Notes: a model not told the origin generated them from the sequence alone. 64,000 nucleotides of DNA from Rouxiella sp. WC2420 (GCF_041200025.1 NZ_CP165628.1:2976001-3040000), one strand, 5' to 3'. Positions 8,347 to 17,860 are shown, counted from the first letter of the stretch. Made by a program: numbers and translations.

Positions 8347-9699
8347 CTAAACCACTCGATCGTAGCCTGTATTAACCACGTCCTGTTGAGTAGCCCGCTT
8401 TTGCTGTGGCTTGTAATGGAAAAATAGACTGATTGAGATAAACGACACCAGCGCAACACAGGCAACATAGCCGACCACAGTAAATGGATTTCCGGTGGTG
8501 GTAACCAGCCAGGTGGCAATTAATGGTGCGGTTCCGCCAAACAGCGCAGTGCCAACGTTATAGGCCATTGATCCCGCGGTAGCGCGCATTTCGGCAGGAA
8601 ACATATCCACTAAACCAATATTAACTCCGCTCGTAATCATGGGGAAAATCAAAACCGGGATCATAGTGGCAATAATTGCGCTCAATAAGGTTGCCTGCTG
8701 AGCAATCAGGAAGGAGAAGAAAATAGCGGGTACTACCAGCACGCAGCCAATCAGCATAATCCGTTTACGGCCAATAAGATCATTCAGATAACCGTGTAAT
8801 AAGGTGCTAAAAATAAGTACCATCTGCGAGATGAAAATGGCAAGCGCGACATCGGATTTATCCAGCCCGATAAATCGGCTAAGGTAAGTTGCAAAGAATC
8901 CCAGAATTAAATAATTGGATAGCGTATGGCTCATCAGAATGGAAATAAACACCAGCATGTTTTTCCACTGCGAGCGAATAACATCCATTACTCCCGGTGG
9001 TTTGATGCCTTTGCTTTTACGTTCATGTTCAATCATCACAAATTCTGGCGACTCATCCAGTTTTCTACGGATCCAGAGCCCGACCATTCCTAAAGGAAAT
9101 CCGATAGCAAACATCACCCGCCAACCCCACTGCTCCATTTGTACATTGGTTATAAAATGCGAAAGCGCAGCAAAAATACCCAATGCAATAGCGGTGCCGA
9201 TATAAGCACCTGCAGGCGAAAAAGAAGCACGAAAAGCTCGGCGATGGCTCTGAGAGTTCTCGACAATATAGTCCGTCGCGGTGGCATATTCCCCACCGGC
9301 AAAGAATCCCTGCACGAGTCGAAAAGCCACTAATAATATCGTTGCCGTGCTGCCCGCCTGTGAATAGGTTGGTAATAATGCGGTCAGGCCGGTAATAATG
9401 CTCATCCCGGTAATAGTAATCATCAGTACCGAACGCCGTCCCCAGCGATCGCTTAACTGCCCCAAAATTATCCCGCCAATCGGCCGGATAAGAAAACTGG
9501 ATGCGTATATCAGTAAAACGGACAGTAAAGCGGTAAAAGGAGCATCTTGCGGAAAGAAAATACGTGAAATAACGCTGGCCAGCAGGCCATAAACGGCAAA
9601 GTCCAAAAACTCGACCATATTACCGGCTACTGCGCCTATCAATGTCTTTCGCTGCATTGCCGGTGTGACCCTGGGTAAAATCATCTCGGTATTATTCAT
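8347..9699 (-). CDS. MFS transporter, metabolite:H+ symporter (MHS) family
   Basis: A 450-residue inner-membrane protein with 12 predicted membrane segments. The MHS signature is clear: RPIGGIILGQLSDRWGRR after helix 2-3 (GxLxDrxGRR loop), a second related loop GYLNDLIGRKR between helices 8 and 9, and FFAGGEYATATDYIVEN in helix 5. Relatives import proline/glycine betaine (ProP), shikimate, alpha-ketoglutarate or citrate with protons. GGAGG lies ten bases upstream of the ATG. It is transcribed away from the IclR gene's downstream side, and a palindrome in its promoter (9808-9822) resembles the one in front of the FAD oxidoreductase-hyuAB genes. It is therefore probably the uptake system of that pathway. 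Confidence 0.88.
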   Translation of the reverse strand: MNNTEMILPRVTPAMQRKTLIGAVAGNMVEFLDFAVYGLLASVISRIFFPQDAPFTALLSVLLIYASSFLIRPIGGIILGQLSDRWGRRSVLMITITGMSIITGLTALLPTYSQAGSTATILLVAFRLVQGFFAGGEYATATDYIVENSQSHRRAFRASFSPAGAYIGTAIALGIFAALSHFITNVQMEQWGWRVMFAIGFPLGMVGLWIRRKLDESPEFVMIEHERKSKGIKPPGVMDVIRSQWKNMLVFISILMSHTLSNYLILGFFATYLSRFIGLDKSDVALAIFISQMVLIFSTLLHGYLNDLIGRKRIMLIGCVLVVPAIFFSFLIAQQATLLSAIIATMIPVLIFPMITSGVNIGLVDMFPAEMRATAGSMAYNVGTALFGGTAPLIATWLVTTTGNPFTVVGYVACVALVSFISISLFFHYKPQQKRATQQDVVNTGYDRVV

Positions 9700-9807
9700 A
9701 AACTATAAACCTCCATGCTACGCAGTCATTGTCAGTAATACGTTAATGGGAATACCTGTATCGATGTCAGCTCTACCGCCAAACAAGAGCCTTCTCAAAG
9801 CGCCCTA

Positions 9808-9822
9808 TGCCACATTGTGGTA
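9808..9822. promoter_or_regulatory. Candidate IclR-type operator upstream of the MHS transporter
   Basis: TGCCACATTGTGGTA has CCACA/TGTGG arms, and a further half-site GTGCCA lies at 9828-9833. It is laid out like TGGCAC-3-GTGCCA at 10880-10894, suggesting the same regulator. Confidence 0.5.
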
Positions 9823-9975
9823 CATCGTGCCAATTATGTTATATGACCATTTTTTATACTGCAATACGACAAGGCATAGGTCATTCTTATGACCGATTTA
9901 GCGAGGAGGATGAAAAAATAATGATTATCTGAATTCAGATCACGAGAGAGGCAGTCAACGGATTATATGAAATTA

Positions 9976-9989
9976 GGGGCCGCAACCCC
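9976..9989 (-). terminator. Possible terminator of the IclR gene
   Basis: GGGG/CCCC arms with a six-base loop just after the IclR stop codon. On the minus strand it is followed by TAATTT rather than a strong T-tract. Confidence 0.35.
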
Positions 9990-9997
9990 CAAAATAA

Positions 9998-10741
9998 CTA
10001 TTGCGGCTGGCTATGGCTTATCTTACGAGCAGCCTGAACAATCATGTCTCCCCAAGCTTTTTCCGAAGAGGAGTTATAACGAGAATCGGGCATAGAAATA
10101 CAAATACTGCCCACCGGCTGGTCACCCTGTTCGAATATTGGCGCGCCGATGGCGAAAATACCCGGACGGTAATAGCCGCGATTGATGGAATAACCGCGCT
10201 CACGAATAGCCTTTAATTCGGCACGCAGCGCGGCGGGATCCACCAGTGTTGCGCTATTCCAGGCTTTCAGTCCGGCGTTTATCACCGCGTCAATTTTTTC
10301 CTCGGGCATCCAGGCCATCATCGCCAGGCCATTGGCCGTAGAATACAGCGGCGACACCTCTCCCACGTTGCTCACAGCCCTGACAGCATGGTGACTTTCC
10401 AGACGATCAATGACCACAATACCGTTAATACCATCGGCAACCGACACGTAAACCGTTTCATTGGTAGCATCACGCAGCTCAGTCATCGGCCCGCGCGAGG
10501 CTGAAGAAAGCCCGCCGTTGGCTAATTCTGCCGGTCTGATAGTTAATACGTGCGAGCTAACCGACCAGCGAGGCACGTCACCGTCACTCAGGCGTAACCA
10601 CCCTGCTTCATGAAAAGCCCACAGGATGCGTTGCACGGTAGATTTTGGCAGCTTCATTATCCGGGCGAGTTCCCCTACGCTGATCGGCTGATGCTGAGAC
10701 ACTTTCTCTAGTATATTGAGGCTCTTGAGCAGACTTTGCAT
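9998..10741 (-). CDS. IclR-family transcriptional regulator
   Basis: A 247-residue protein with the IclR architecture. The N-terminal winged helix (about 1-65; SVGELARIMKLPKSTVQRIL is the helix-turn-helix) is followed by a C-terminal GAF-like effector domain (about 80-240) with conserved elements such as VSVADGINGIVVIDRL and SPLYSTANGLAMMAW. It is divergent from the FAD oxidoreductase gene; palindromic half-sites lie in the 219 bases between them and again before the MHS transporter. It most likely controls the transporter and the oxidoreductase-hyuAB unit in response to a pathway compound. Whether it activates or represses cannot be told from sequence. Confidence 0.9.
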   Translation of the reverse strand: MQSLLKSLNILEKVSQHQPISVGELARIMKLPKSTVQRILWAFHEAGWLRLSDGDVPRWSVSSHVLTIRPAELANGGLSSASRGPMTELRDATNETVYVSVADGINGIVVIDRLESHHAVRAVSNVGEVSPLYSTANGLAMMAWMPEEKIDAVINAGLKAWNSATLVDPAALRAELKAIRERGYSINRGYYRPGIFAIGAPIFEQGDQPVGSICISMPDSRYNSSSEKAWGDMIVQAARKISHSQPQ

Positions 10742-10878
10742 TATTCCATTCTATGATTGGTTTGCCAATTTACCTCCGATAATACTGGCACTGGCGACAC
10801 TGCGCCACCGCCGCAGCCACAAATTAACCTGTCCTTGCCTCTTGCCAGTACAAAAAATGTCATGCTAATGTATTTTAA

Positions 10879-10905
10879 ATGGCACGCCGTGCCATATTAT
10901 GGCAC
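10879..10905. promoter_or_regulatory. Compound palindromic operator, candidate IclR site
   Basis: Three half-sites TGGCAC, GTGCCA, TGGCAC create two overlapping perfect palindromes: ATGGCACGCCGTGCCAT at 10879-10895 and GTGCCATATTATGGCAC at 10889-10905. It lies 55 bases before the FAD oxidoreductase start, in the divergent IclR promoter region. Confidence 0.6.
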
Positions 10906-10960
10906 AAGAGATCTTTTCTCTCTCTTGATGACGTGAATGATTAATCCAGCGAGATAACCG

Positions 10961-12301
10961 ATGGCCCAGCGAGCAACGATTTTTAGTGAAGACTTCAGTG
11001 AATCGCCCTACTGGTGGCAGCAGTGGCGTCCTCATGAATCAAGCCAGGCTGCAATCCCTGCAGAAACGGAATTTGCCATTATCGGCGCGGGTTATACCGG
11101 CCTGTGCTGCGCCCTCGAACTGGCTAACCACGGCTATCAAGTCACTATTTTTGATGCGGGTTTACCCGGCGAAGGCGCTAGCACGCTGAGTGGCGGGCAA
11201 GTCACCGGAGGCGTTAACGTTGGCAAGAGCATGGTGCGAAAAAAACAGTCCACCACCGATGAATCAGCTTTGCAAAAAGCCCGTCTGCATGAGGCTGCCG
11301 AGGGCTATCGATTTCTTGAGGCCCTGATCGAGCGCTACGGTATTGACTGTGATTATCAGCAAAATGGCCGTATCAGCGCCGCCTGGATCCCCCAGCAGTT
11401 AGAAAGTTGGAAAAAAAAGCTGCCGCTGCTCAATGAGATTAGTCAAACCGATGCGCGTATTCTCAGTCGTGAAGAGATCCGTCAGGAGCTGGATACTGAT
11501 ATTTATGCCGGTGGCGTACTGATTAAACGTGCGGGTCAGCTTAATCCTGCTCGTTACTACGGCGGGCTACTTGCCGCAGTAATGAATGCCGGTGTGACCT
11601 TGTGCAGTTATGCGGCAGTGAAAAATGTCGAAAAACTTACCGTCGATTATCGTCTACATACCGCTCGTGGAACCTGTCGCGCACGCAAAGTCGTGATCGC
11701 TACAAATGGCTATACCGGGCATGAAATCCCAGAATTAAGACGCAAGATTGTGCCCGTGACCAGCCATCAAATCGCCACTGAACCGCTGCCAGAGGCGTTG
11801 CGTAAAAGCCTGATCCCCAAGCGCCGTGGCGTGGCCGAAACGCAGCGTGTCACACACTACTTTCGCTATTCGCCCGATGGCACGCGCCTGCTGTTTGGCG
11901 GCCGTGCCCGTTTTTATCCACTAAATCTGCGTCAGTCTGGCGAGGTTTTGCATCGCCATATGGTCGAGCGTTTCCCGCAGTTAAGTGACGTAAAAATTGC
12001 TTACAGCTGGGGCGGTAAAGTCGCGGTCACCCTCGATTATCTCCCCCACCTTGGACAAACCACAGATGGCTGCTATTACGCGGCGGGTTGCAACGGTAGC
12101 GGAGTCACCATGATGAGCTGGTTGGGCCATCGTTTGGCTCGTCACTTAATCGATGACCAGCCGTTACACCTGAGCCCTTATGGCGCAACGCCCATGCCGG
12201 GACATGCCTTGTACCGTGGCAGAACGTGGTTTATGCCGCTGCTCGGCAGCTATTACCAAATTCGCGACAGTCTTGACAAACGAGCAGAAAAGTCGTCCTG
12301 A
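10961..12301 (+). CDS. FAD-dependent amine/amino acid oxidoreductase (DAO family, PuuB/sarcosine-oxidase-like)
   Basis: A 446-residue flavoprotein. The N-terminal dinucleotide-binding motif is AIIGAGYTGLCCALELA (about residues 40-56), followed by the acidic end of the second strand in VTIFDAG. The DAO-family C-terminal FAD motif is YYAAGCNGSGVTMMSWLG. The short N-terminal lead (ending YWWQQWRPH) is typical of gamma-glutamylputrescine oxidase (PuuB)-like enzymes. They oxidise secondary amines or N-methyl amino acids with O2 or an acceptor. It is the first gene of a three-gene plus-strand unit with hyuA and hyuB, 63 bases ahead. If HyuAB opens an N-substituted ring, this enzyme could oxidise the resulting amine; the substrate is unproven. 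Confidence 0.85.
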   Translation: MAQRATIFSEDFSESPYWWQQWRPHESSQAAIPAETEFAIIGAGYTGLCCALELANHGYQVTIFDAGLPGEGASTLSGGQVTGGVNVGKSMVRKKQSTTDESALQKARLHEAAEGYRFLEALIERYGIDCDYQQNGRISAAWIPQQLESWKKKLPLLNEISQTDARILSREEIRQELDTDIYAGGVLIKRAGQLNPARYYGGLLAAVMNAGVTLCSYAAVKNVEKLTVDYRLHTARGTCRARKVVIATNGYTGHEIPELRRKIVPVTSHQIATEPLPEALRKSLIPKRRGVAETQRVTHYFRYSPDGTRLLFGGRARFYPLNLRQSGEVLHRHMVERFPQLSDVKIAYSWGGKVAVTLDYLPHLGQTTDGCYYAAGCNGSGVTMMSWLGHRLARHLIDDQPLHLSPYGATPMPGHALYRGRTWFMPLLGSYYQIRDSLDKRAEKSS

Positions 12302-12364
12302 ACACTTTGCCTGCCCGCTGACTGTGCAGGCCTTATTTAATCGAATGTTATTACAGAGGTGATT

Positions 12365-14416
12365 ATGGGTTTAAGAATTGGGGTGGATATCGGCGGCTCC
12401 TTTACCGATTTGGCTGTGTTTGATGACGAGACCGGCAAGCTTTCGAGCCTCAAAGTGTTTTCGCGCCCCGACAGACCGGGCGAGGAAGTGCTGGAAGGCA
12501 TGCGCCAGCTCACTGCGCGCTACGGTATCGACCCTGCGGATGTCACCTACTTTACGCATGGCACCACGGTGGGCGTGAACGCGGTTGTACAGAAGAAAGG
12601 TGCTCGCCTGGGCTTGATCACCACTCGTCATTTTGAGGATGTTCTCGATCTTGGCCGCTTGAAAACGCCGGATATGTATAGCCTGTTTTCACTGCGCCCC
12701 GAGTCGCTGATTAGCCGCGATCGGGTATTCGGCATTGACGCACGCATGGATGCTCAAGGCAATGAAATCCTTGCCGTTGATGTCGCCAGCGTGTTAAACG
12801 CCGTTGAAAAATTGCAGCAAAGCGGCTGCGTGGGCGTGGTGATATCTCTGCTGCATGCCTACCGTAATCCGGCGCACGAATATCAGGTTAAAGCCATTAT
12901 CGAACAGGCCATCCCCGGCTTCTTCGTCTGTTGCTCCAGCGATGTCTGGCCGATCATTCGAGAATTCGAACGGACACAAACGGCGGTGATTGGCGCTTAT
13001 GTGCAGCCACACGTGGCTCATTATCTGGGAGCTTTGGAAGTGGCGCTGAAAAATGCCGGCGTTCCGGCGGGTCTGAAGGTCACCAAGTCCAACGGTGGCG
13101 TGATGAGCGCGGAGAACGGCAAAAAAGACTGCGTGCAGATGATCCTCTCCGGTACGGCTTCGGGTGTGATCGGCGCGGCCTGGGTCGCGCGCATGTGCCA
13201 ACGCCCGAACGTAATGAGTCTGGATATTGGCGGCACCACCGCCGACGTGGCACTGATTGTCGACGGCCAGCCGCAGTATGATACCGGCGAGTTTATTGGC
13301 GATTATCAGATTCATATTCCCTCGGTTTCCGTGACGTCTATTGGCGACGGCGGCGGCTCGATTGCCTGGGTTGACGATTTTGGCGTACTAAAAGTCGGAC
13401 CGGAAAGCGCTGGCTCCACCCCAGGCCCAGTGTGCTACGGTCGTGGCGGTTCGCGTGCAACCATCACCGATGCCTTCGCCAGCCTGGGAATTTTGGGTCA
13501 GGCGGAATTGGGTTATAACGCCGTAAACGTTGATGTTGCAGCAGCACGCCGGGTTATTGGCGAGCTTGCCGCTCAGCTGGGACAACGCCCCGAAGAAACC
13601 GCCGAGGCAATTATTCGCGTGGCTATCTCGGGCATGTACGCCGGGATAAGCCGACTGGTTTCGCGATTTGGGATCGATCCGCGCCAGTTCTCGCTGATGC
13701 CGTTTGGCGGCGCGGGTCCGATGATGGCCTGCTATCTGGCACGCGCGCTGAGTATCAGAGAAGTGTTGGTGCCCGTGACGCCCGGAGTACTGAGCGCGTT
13801 GGGCGGTCTGGTCGCCGACATCAAAAACGATTTTGTGAAAATCACCTTTGAAGTACTGAATGAAGAAACTCTGCCGGCTATCGAGCAAGATTTCAATAAC
13901 CTTGAAAACGTAGCCAGAGAATGGTTGATCAACGAAAATGCCGACCCTGCCGGTGCTTGTTTCATATTTTCGGCGGAGATGCGCTATAAAGGCCAATCTT
14001 TTGAGATTGAAACCCCTCTTGCAGCAGAAGATATTCAGCAACGTCGCCTGGAAGCGATCCGTCAGGCATTTCATGATGAACATCAGCGGCTTTATGGTTA
14101 TTTCGACGAAAAAGCCACCATTCAAATCGTCTCGCTGCGACTGGTCGCCAGCCGTGAAGTGAGTAAACCGGTGTTGCAACCGCTGGAGCATCGCGAAGAA
14201 ACGCCACAACCGCTGCGACTGATTGATGTCTGGATGGACGATGGCTTCTTAAATGTTCCTCTTTACCAGCGCAGCCAGCTTTTTGCTCGTCAACAAGTCT
14301 CTGGCCCAGCCGTTATCGCGCAGGATGATACCACCACCGCCATTCTTCCCGGCTTCGTCGCACAAGTTGATGACTGGGGCAACCTGGTTCTAACCAACAC
14401 CACACTGGCAAATTAA
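12365..14416 (+). CDS. hyuA: Hydantoinase/oxoprolinase family protein, HyuA subunit (ATP-binding)
   Basis: A 683-residue subunit of an ATP-dependent cyclic amidase. The N-terminal domain has the ASKHA-type phosphate loop GVDIGGSFTDLAVFDDETGK (about residues 5-24) and the family motif FTHGTTVGVNAVVQKKGA. A second ATPase block SLDIGGTTADVALI follows near residue 285, then SIGDGGGSIAW. The family includes 5-oxoprolinase, N-methylhydantoinase and acetone carboxylase subunits; all couple ATP hydrolysis to ring opening or carboxylation. The ATG at 12365 with AGAGG upstream is preferred over a GTG two codons earlier. HyuB follows after 14 bases, so the two probably form a complex. Confidence 0.9.
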   Translation: MGLRIGVDIGGSFTDLAVFDDETGKLSSLKVFSRPDRPGEEVLEGMRQLTARYGIDPADVTYFTHGTTVGVNAVVQKKGARLGLITTRHFEDVLDLGRLKTPDMYSLFSLRPESLISRDRVFGIDARMDAQGNEILAVDVASVLNAVEKLQQSGCVGVVISLLHAYRNPAHEYQVKAIIEQAIPGFFVCCSSDVWPIIREFERTQTAVIGAYVQPHVAHYLGALEVALKNAGVPAGLKVTKSNGGVMSAENGKKDCVQMILSGTASGVIGAAWVARMCQRPNVMSLDIGGTTADVALIVDGQPQYDTGEFIGDYQIHIPSVSVTSIGDGGGSIAWVDDFGVLKVGPESAGSTPGPVCYGRGGSRATITDAFASLGILGQAELGYNAVNVDVAAARRVIGELAAQLGQRPEETAEAIIRVAISGMYAGISRLVSRFGIDPRQFSLMPFGGAGPMMACYLARALSIREVLVPVTPGVLSALGGLVADIKNDFVKITFEVLNEETLPAIEQDFNNLENVAREWLINENADPAGACFIFSAEMRYKGQSFEIETPLAAEDIQQRRLEAIRQAFHDEHQRLYGYFDEKATIQIVSLRLVASREVSKPVLQPLEHREETPQPLRLIDVWMDDGFLNVPLYQRSQLFARQQVSGPAVIAQDDTTTAILPGFVAQVDDWGNLVLTNTTLAN

Positions 14417-14430
14417 AGGAGTTATGACTT

Positions 14431-16443
14431 ATGGCATTTGATAAATCGACGCTGCAAATTCTTGCCAATTACTGTGTGGCAGCAGCTGAAAGCATGGCTT
14501 ACACGCTGGTGAGAACGGCGCATTCGACTTTCGTCAAAGAGACCGAAGATTTTTCCTGCGCATTGGTTAGCCTGGATGGCAAAGCTTTTGCCTCGCCGAA
14601 AACGCTGGGTGCAACCTGGTATATCGGCCTCGATTATGGCCCGGTGTTATCGATGATCGACCACTATAAACCCGGTGACGTCGCCATGACCAACGATGCC
14701 TATAGCGGTCACGTCGCGACCCACAGCCCGGACATGGTGATGTGGAAGCCGGTATTTTATCGCGGTGAAATTATCTGCTTTGTGGGTGGACACATTCACA
14801 ATACCGATGTCGGCGGCGCGGTTCCGGCGTCTTTGTCCCGCACATTGACCGAGATTCAGCAGGAAGGTATTCGCATCCCGCCGACCAAAATTGTTAATGA
14901 AGGCGTTTTGGATCAACGGCTGGTGGATATCATGAGCGCCAACGTCCGCGCCCCTGAGCAAAATATTGGTGACATGCACGCCCAATTAGCGATGCTGGCC
15001 AACGGCGAAAAGCGTGTGCTTGAAATGATTGAACATTTTGGTGCCGAAGCGTTTTCTCAGGGGATCGATGCTCTACTCGATTACGCCGAACTGCAGGCCA
15101 AAAGCATCTTGCAAACCATTCCTGACGGCGAGTATTTCTTTGCCGAATATGCCGATGAAGACAGCGTCAACGGCAAGCCCATGCGCGTGGCGCTAACGCT
15201 GAAAATCAACGGCGACAGCGCGATTATGGATTATACCGGCAGCGATCCTCAGTTGCTTTCCTCGCTGAATATGCCAACCGGTGGCATGACGCGGCACGCG
15301 CTGGCGCTGGTGGGATTCCACTACGTCTTGTATAGCCTGAATCCGGATATTCTTCTCAACGCCGGTCTCGATCGCGTCGTCGAATGCGTACTGCCGGAAG
15401 GCACAGTGATGAATGCGGTGCAACCTGCGGCGGTGGGCATGCGCAGCCTGACCTGTAAACTGACCCACGTGCTGACCTTTGGTGCTTTCTCGCAGGCCGT
15501 GCCGGATCGTCTTCCCGCCTGTGCCGCCTGCGGGCTGGCTATCCTCAATGTGAAAACCATCGACAGCAGCGGGCGCACGGTAATTGCATCTATCGGCCCG
15601 GTAGGCGGTGGCGCGGGCGGCATGCCGTTTGGCGACGGCGAGGAAGGTTCAGGCGCCAACGTGGCCTTCTTGCGTAACACTCCGGTGGAAATCAACGAAG
15701 CCGAGGTGCCTATCCGCATCAATCGTTATTGCCTGGTACCGGACTCGGGCGGCGCGGGCAAGTATCGCGGTGGATTGGGCCTGATGATGGAGTTTCAGAT
15801 TTTCTCTCCGGGAACCACGGTCACTGCGCGTAACCGCGACCGCACCCATTTTGCATCCTGGGGCGTGCTGGGGGGGCAATCAGGGGCGAACGCAATTTTC
15901 ACCCGCAATCCACAGCAAGAAGATGCCGAAGTGTTGGGCAATACCGACGTCGTGACCTGTAATGCAGGAGACGTTATTCGGCTAGTGGGCGCAGGCGGTG
16001 GCGGCTATGGCTCACCGTTTGAACGAGACCCTGAAAGCGTGATGCATGATGTGAAGTGTGGCTATGTTTCATTGGAAAATGCAAAACAGCGCTATGGGGT
16101 AGTGATAAATGACGGCGAAATTGACGTAGAGCGCACCCAGCTTTTACGTCAGCAATTAGCTCCGTTACTCACAACCGAGCACTTTAGTTTTGGCCCGTAT
16201 CGAGAGCATTTCGAACTGCGCTGGACGCAGGCGCGGTATGACGTGCTGACCGATATTTTGTCTCGCACACCGATTGTCTGGCGTTTTTTTGTTAAACATA
16301 AACTTTTTGATGCCATGGAGTCTCTGGAAAAACAGGGGACATTACCCGCAGGCAGTCAGATTATTGGTACGTTATTCGATTCACTGCGTCAAAAATATCC
16401 AGAACTGCAATCAGTCGCCCTTCCTGAAATCAGCCATGCCTAA
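14431..16443 (+). CDS. hyuB: Hydantoinase/oxoprolinase family protein, HyuB subunit
   Basis: A 670-residue partner subunit of HyuA. The hydantoinase B domain covers about residues 8-520. Its signature region contains NDAYSGHVATHSPDM and FVGGHIHNTDVGG (metal or catalytic histidines), followed by SRTLTEIQQEGIRIPPTK, and a Gly-rich stretch GPVGGGAGGMPFGDGEEGS later. The C-terminal 120 residues are less conserved in the family. AAAGGAG precedes the ATG. In known pairs, HyuA phosphorylates or activates the lactam and HyuB completes hydrolysis. The specific ring (hydantoin, N-methylhydantoin, 5-oxoproline or another) cannot be read from sequence. A strong hairpin at 16460 ends the operon. Confidence 0.9.
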   Translation: MAFDKSTLQILANYCVAAAESMAYTLVRTAHSTFVKETEDFSCALVSLDGKAFASPKTLGATWYIGLDYGPVLSMIDHYKPGDVAMTNDAYSGHVATHSPDMVMWKPVFYRGEIICFVGGHIHNTDVGGAVPASLSRTLTEIQQEGIRIPPTKIVNEGVLDQRLVDIMSANVRAPEQNIGDMHAQLAMLANGEKRVLEMIEHFGAEAFSQGIDALLDYAELQAKSILQTIPDGEYFFAEYADEDSVNGKPMRVALTLKINGDSAIMDYTGSDPQLLSSLNMPTGGMTRHALALVGFHYVLYSLNPDILLNAGLDRVVECVLPEGTVMNAVQPAAVGMRSLTCKLTHVLTFGAFSQAVPDRLPACAACGLAILNVKTIDSSGRTVIASIGPVGGGAGGMPFGDGEEGSGANVAFLRNTPVEINEAEVPIRINRYCLVPDSGGAGKYRGGLGLMMEFQIFSPGTTVTARNRDRTHFASWGVLGGQSGANAIFTRNPQQEDAEVLGNTDVVTCNAGDVIRLVGAGGGGYGSPFERDPESVMHDVKCGYVSLENAKQRYGVVINDGEIDVERTQLLRQQLAPLLTTEHFSFGPYREHFELRWTQARYDVLTDILSRTPIVWRFFVKHKLFDAMESLEKQGTLPAGSQIIGTLFDSLRQKYPELQSVALPEISHA

Positions 16444-16459
16444 TCGCTGAACCAATCCC

Positions 16460-16493
16460 TTCCCCATCAGTAATATTATGATGGGGAAGTTTT
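16460..16493 (+). terminator. Rho-independent terminator after hyuB
   Basis: Perfect ten-base stem TTCCCCATCA/TGATGGGGAA with a nine-base loop, followed by GTTTTC; 17 bases after the hyuB stop. Confidence 0.75.
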
Positions 16494-16566
16494 CACAACA
16501 GCTCCCCTGCCTTTATAAATAATCCTAAGGTCTGATAACAACAGAGCTGAGTATTACTTTAGGCAA

Positions 16567-17688
16567 TCAATACTCTGCGAGAATAACGCTTAGCCTTTCC
16601 GCCAATAGTTTGCCACGCCAGCCCCTGACCAGCTCAGGCGCATGCTCTTTGGTCTTCAGCTGCCAATGCCAGTTCAGTAGCTGATTAATCTGCCGACGCG
16701 AAGCCAATAACTCAACGCTAAGCCCCGTCTCCTCACTCACCGTTTGGATCAGGGCTTTAATGTCCTTGAAGACTTTCTTGTAGCCCGGCTTGTCGATCAG
16801 ATTTGAAATTGGGGCCGGCAAAGCAGATTCTTCGACTGTTTCAGCCTCAGCCACCAGCGCCAGCAAGGTACGGCCATGATAACGAATTTCAGGACCGCTC
16901 AAGCCTAAAGCTTCCAGCTCGCCCAGTGATTTCGGCTGATAGCGGGCAACCTGCCACAGATTTTCTTCACGGACGACGAAATTAATCGCCAGATCGCGCT
17001 GACGCGCCTGAGTCAAACGCCATGACGCCAGCTTTTGCAGGCAGGCAAGCTGGCGCGGACGCAGCTGCCAGGCATTGGTAATTTCGAGATAGGCCAGTTC
17101 TGGCTGCAACACTTCCTGACGACGGCGGCACAGCGATAAACACTCGTCGAGAGCCGCATCAATCCAGCCGGCTTCAACGGTTTCCTGCTCAAGTTGGCGC
17201 GCCAGTGGCAGCAGATACAACACATCGGCGGCGGCGTAATCACACTGCTTTTGCGTTAACGGGCGAGCCATCCAGTCGGTGCGCGACTCGCTTTTATCCA
17301 GTTCAATCTGCGTTGTTTCTGCAACCAGACGCGCAAAGCCGCAAGATAAAGGGCGTCCGCTAAAGGCAGCCAAGATTTGGCTGTCAATAAATGGCGTTGG
17401 CATTACGCCAAAGGCATTGATGAAAACTTCGAGATCTTCACTGCCGGCATGCAAAAATTTGACCACATTTTTATCGATCAACAAATCAATAAAAGGCTGC
17501 CAGGCAGTGATGGGTAAAGGGTCTATCAGCGTAAGGTTTTCACCATCATAGAGCTGGATAAGACCCAGCTGCGGATAGTAAGTACGAGTTCTGACAAATT
17601 CGGTATCTAGCGCAACCTGACTAAACTGCTGCGCCTGCTGACAAACCTTTGCCAGTTCTTCATTGCTAACGATCAACTGATAATTCAA
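16567..17688 (-). CDS. rnd: Ribonuclease D
   Basis: A 373-residue 3'-to-5' exoribonuclease that trims tRNA precursors and other small stable RNAs. The DEDD exonuclease residues are visible: Asp and Glu in ALDTEFVRTRTYYPQLGLIQ, Asp in LHAGSEDLEVF, and Tyr/Asp in KQCDYAAADVLYL (DEDDy type). An HRDC domain follows (about residues 210-290). Length and order match E. coli Rnd. It lies downstream of fadD in the same orientation as in E. coli, but with a terminator between them, so it is probably expressed independently. Confidence 0.97.
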   Translation of the reverse strand: MNYQLIVSNEELAKVCQQAQQFSQVALDTEFVRTRTYYPQLGLIQLYDGENLTLIDPLPITAWQPFIDLLIDKNVVKFLHAGSEDLEVFINAFGVMPTPFIDSQILAAFSGRPLSCGFARLVAETTQIELDKSESRTDWMARPLTQKQCDYAAADVLYLLPLARQLEQETVEAGWIDAALDECLSLCRRRQEVLQPELAYLEITNAWQLRPRQLACLQKLASWRLTQARQRDLAINFVVREENLWQVARYQPKSLGELEALGLSGPEIRYHGRTLLALVAEAETVEESALPAPISNLIDKPGYKKVFKDIKALIQTVSEETGLSVELLASRRQINQLLNWHWQLKTKEHAPELVRGWRGKLLAERLSVILAEY

Positions 17689-17792
17689 AGCTTTTTCTCT
17701 TTTCGCTGTTAGAAACCGGTTCGGCCTGCATCCTGCCGCCGGGCATTAGAAAACAGTACTACTGCTTCGCGTTACCTGCATTATAACGTGAA

Positions 17793-17815
17793 AACGCCGG
17801 ACTTAATCCGGCGTT
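17793..17815 (-). terminator. Rho-independent terminator of fadD
   Basis: Perfect nine-base stem AACGCCGGA/TCCGGCGTT with a five-base loop. On the minus strand it is followed by TTTC, 45 bases after the fadD stop. Confidence 0.75.
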
Positions 17816-17860
17816 GAATGAACAAGAGCTTCGACTGATGGAAAAAGCAGCACTAAGACA

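Noticed and set aside
12794-13315. Antisense frame of 173 codons inside hyuA
   Set aside because: Same reason; no ribosome site and no recognisable domain.
13388-14209. Long antisense frame of 273 codons inside hyuA
   Set aside because: Mirror of a well-supported coding frame; strong third-position bias of hyuA keeps the opposite frame open.
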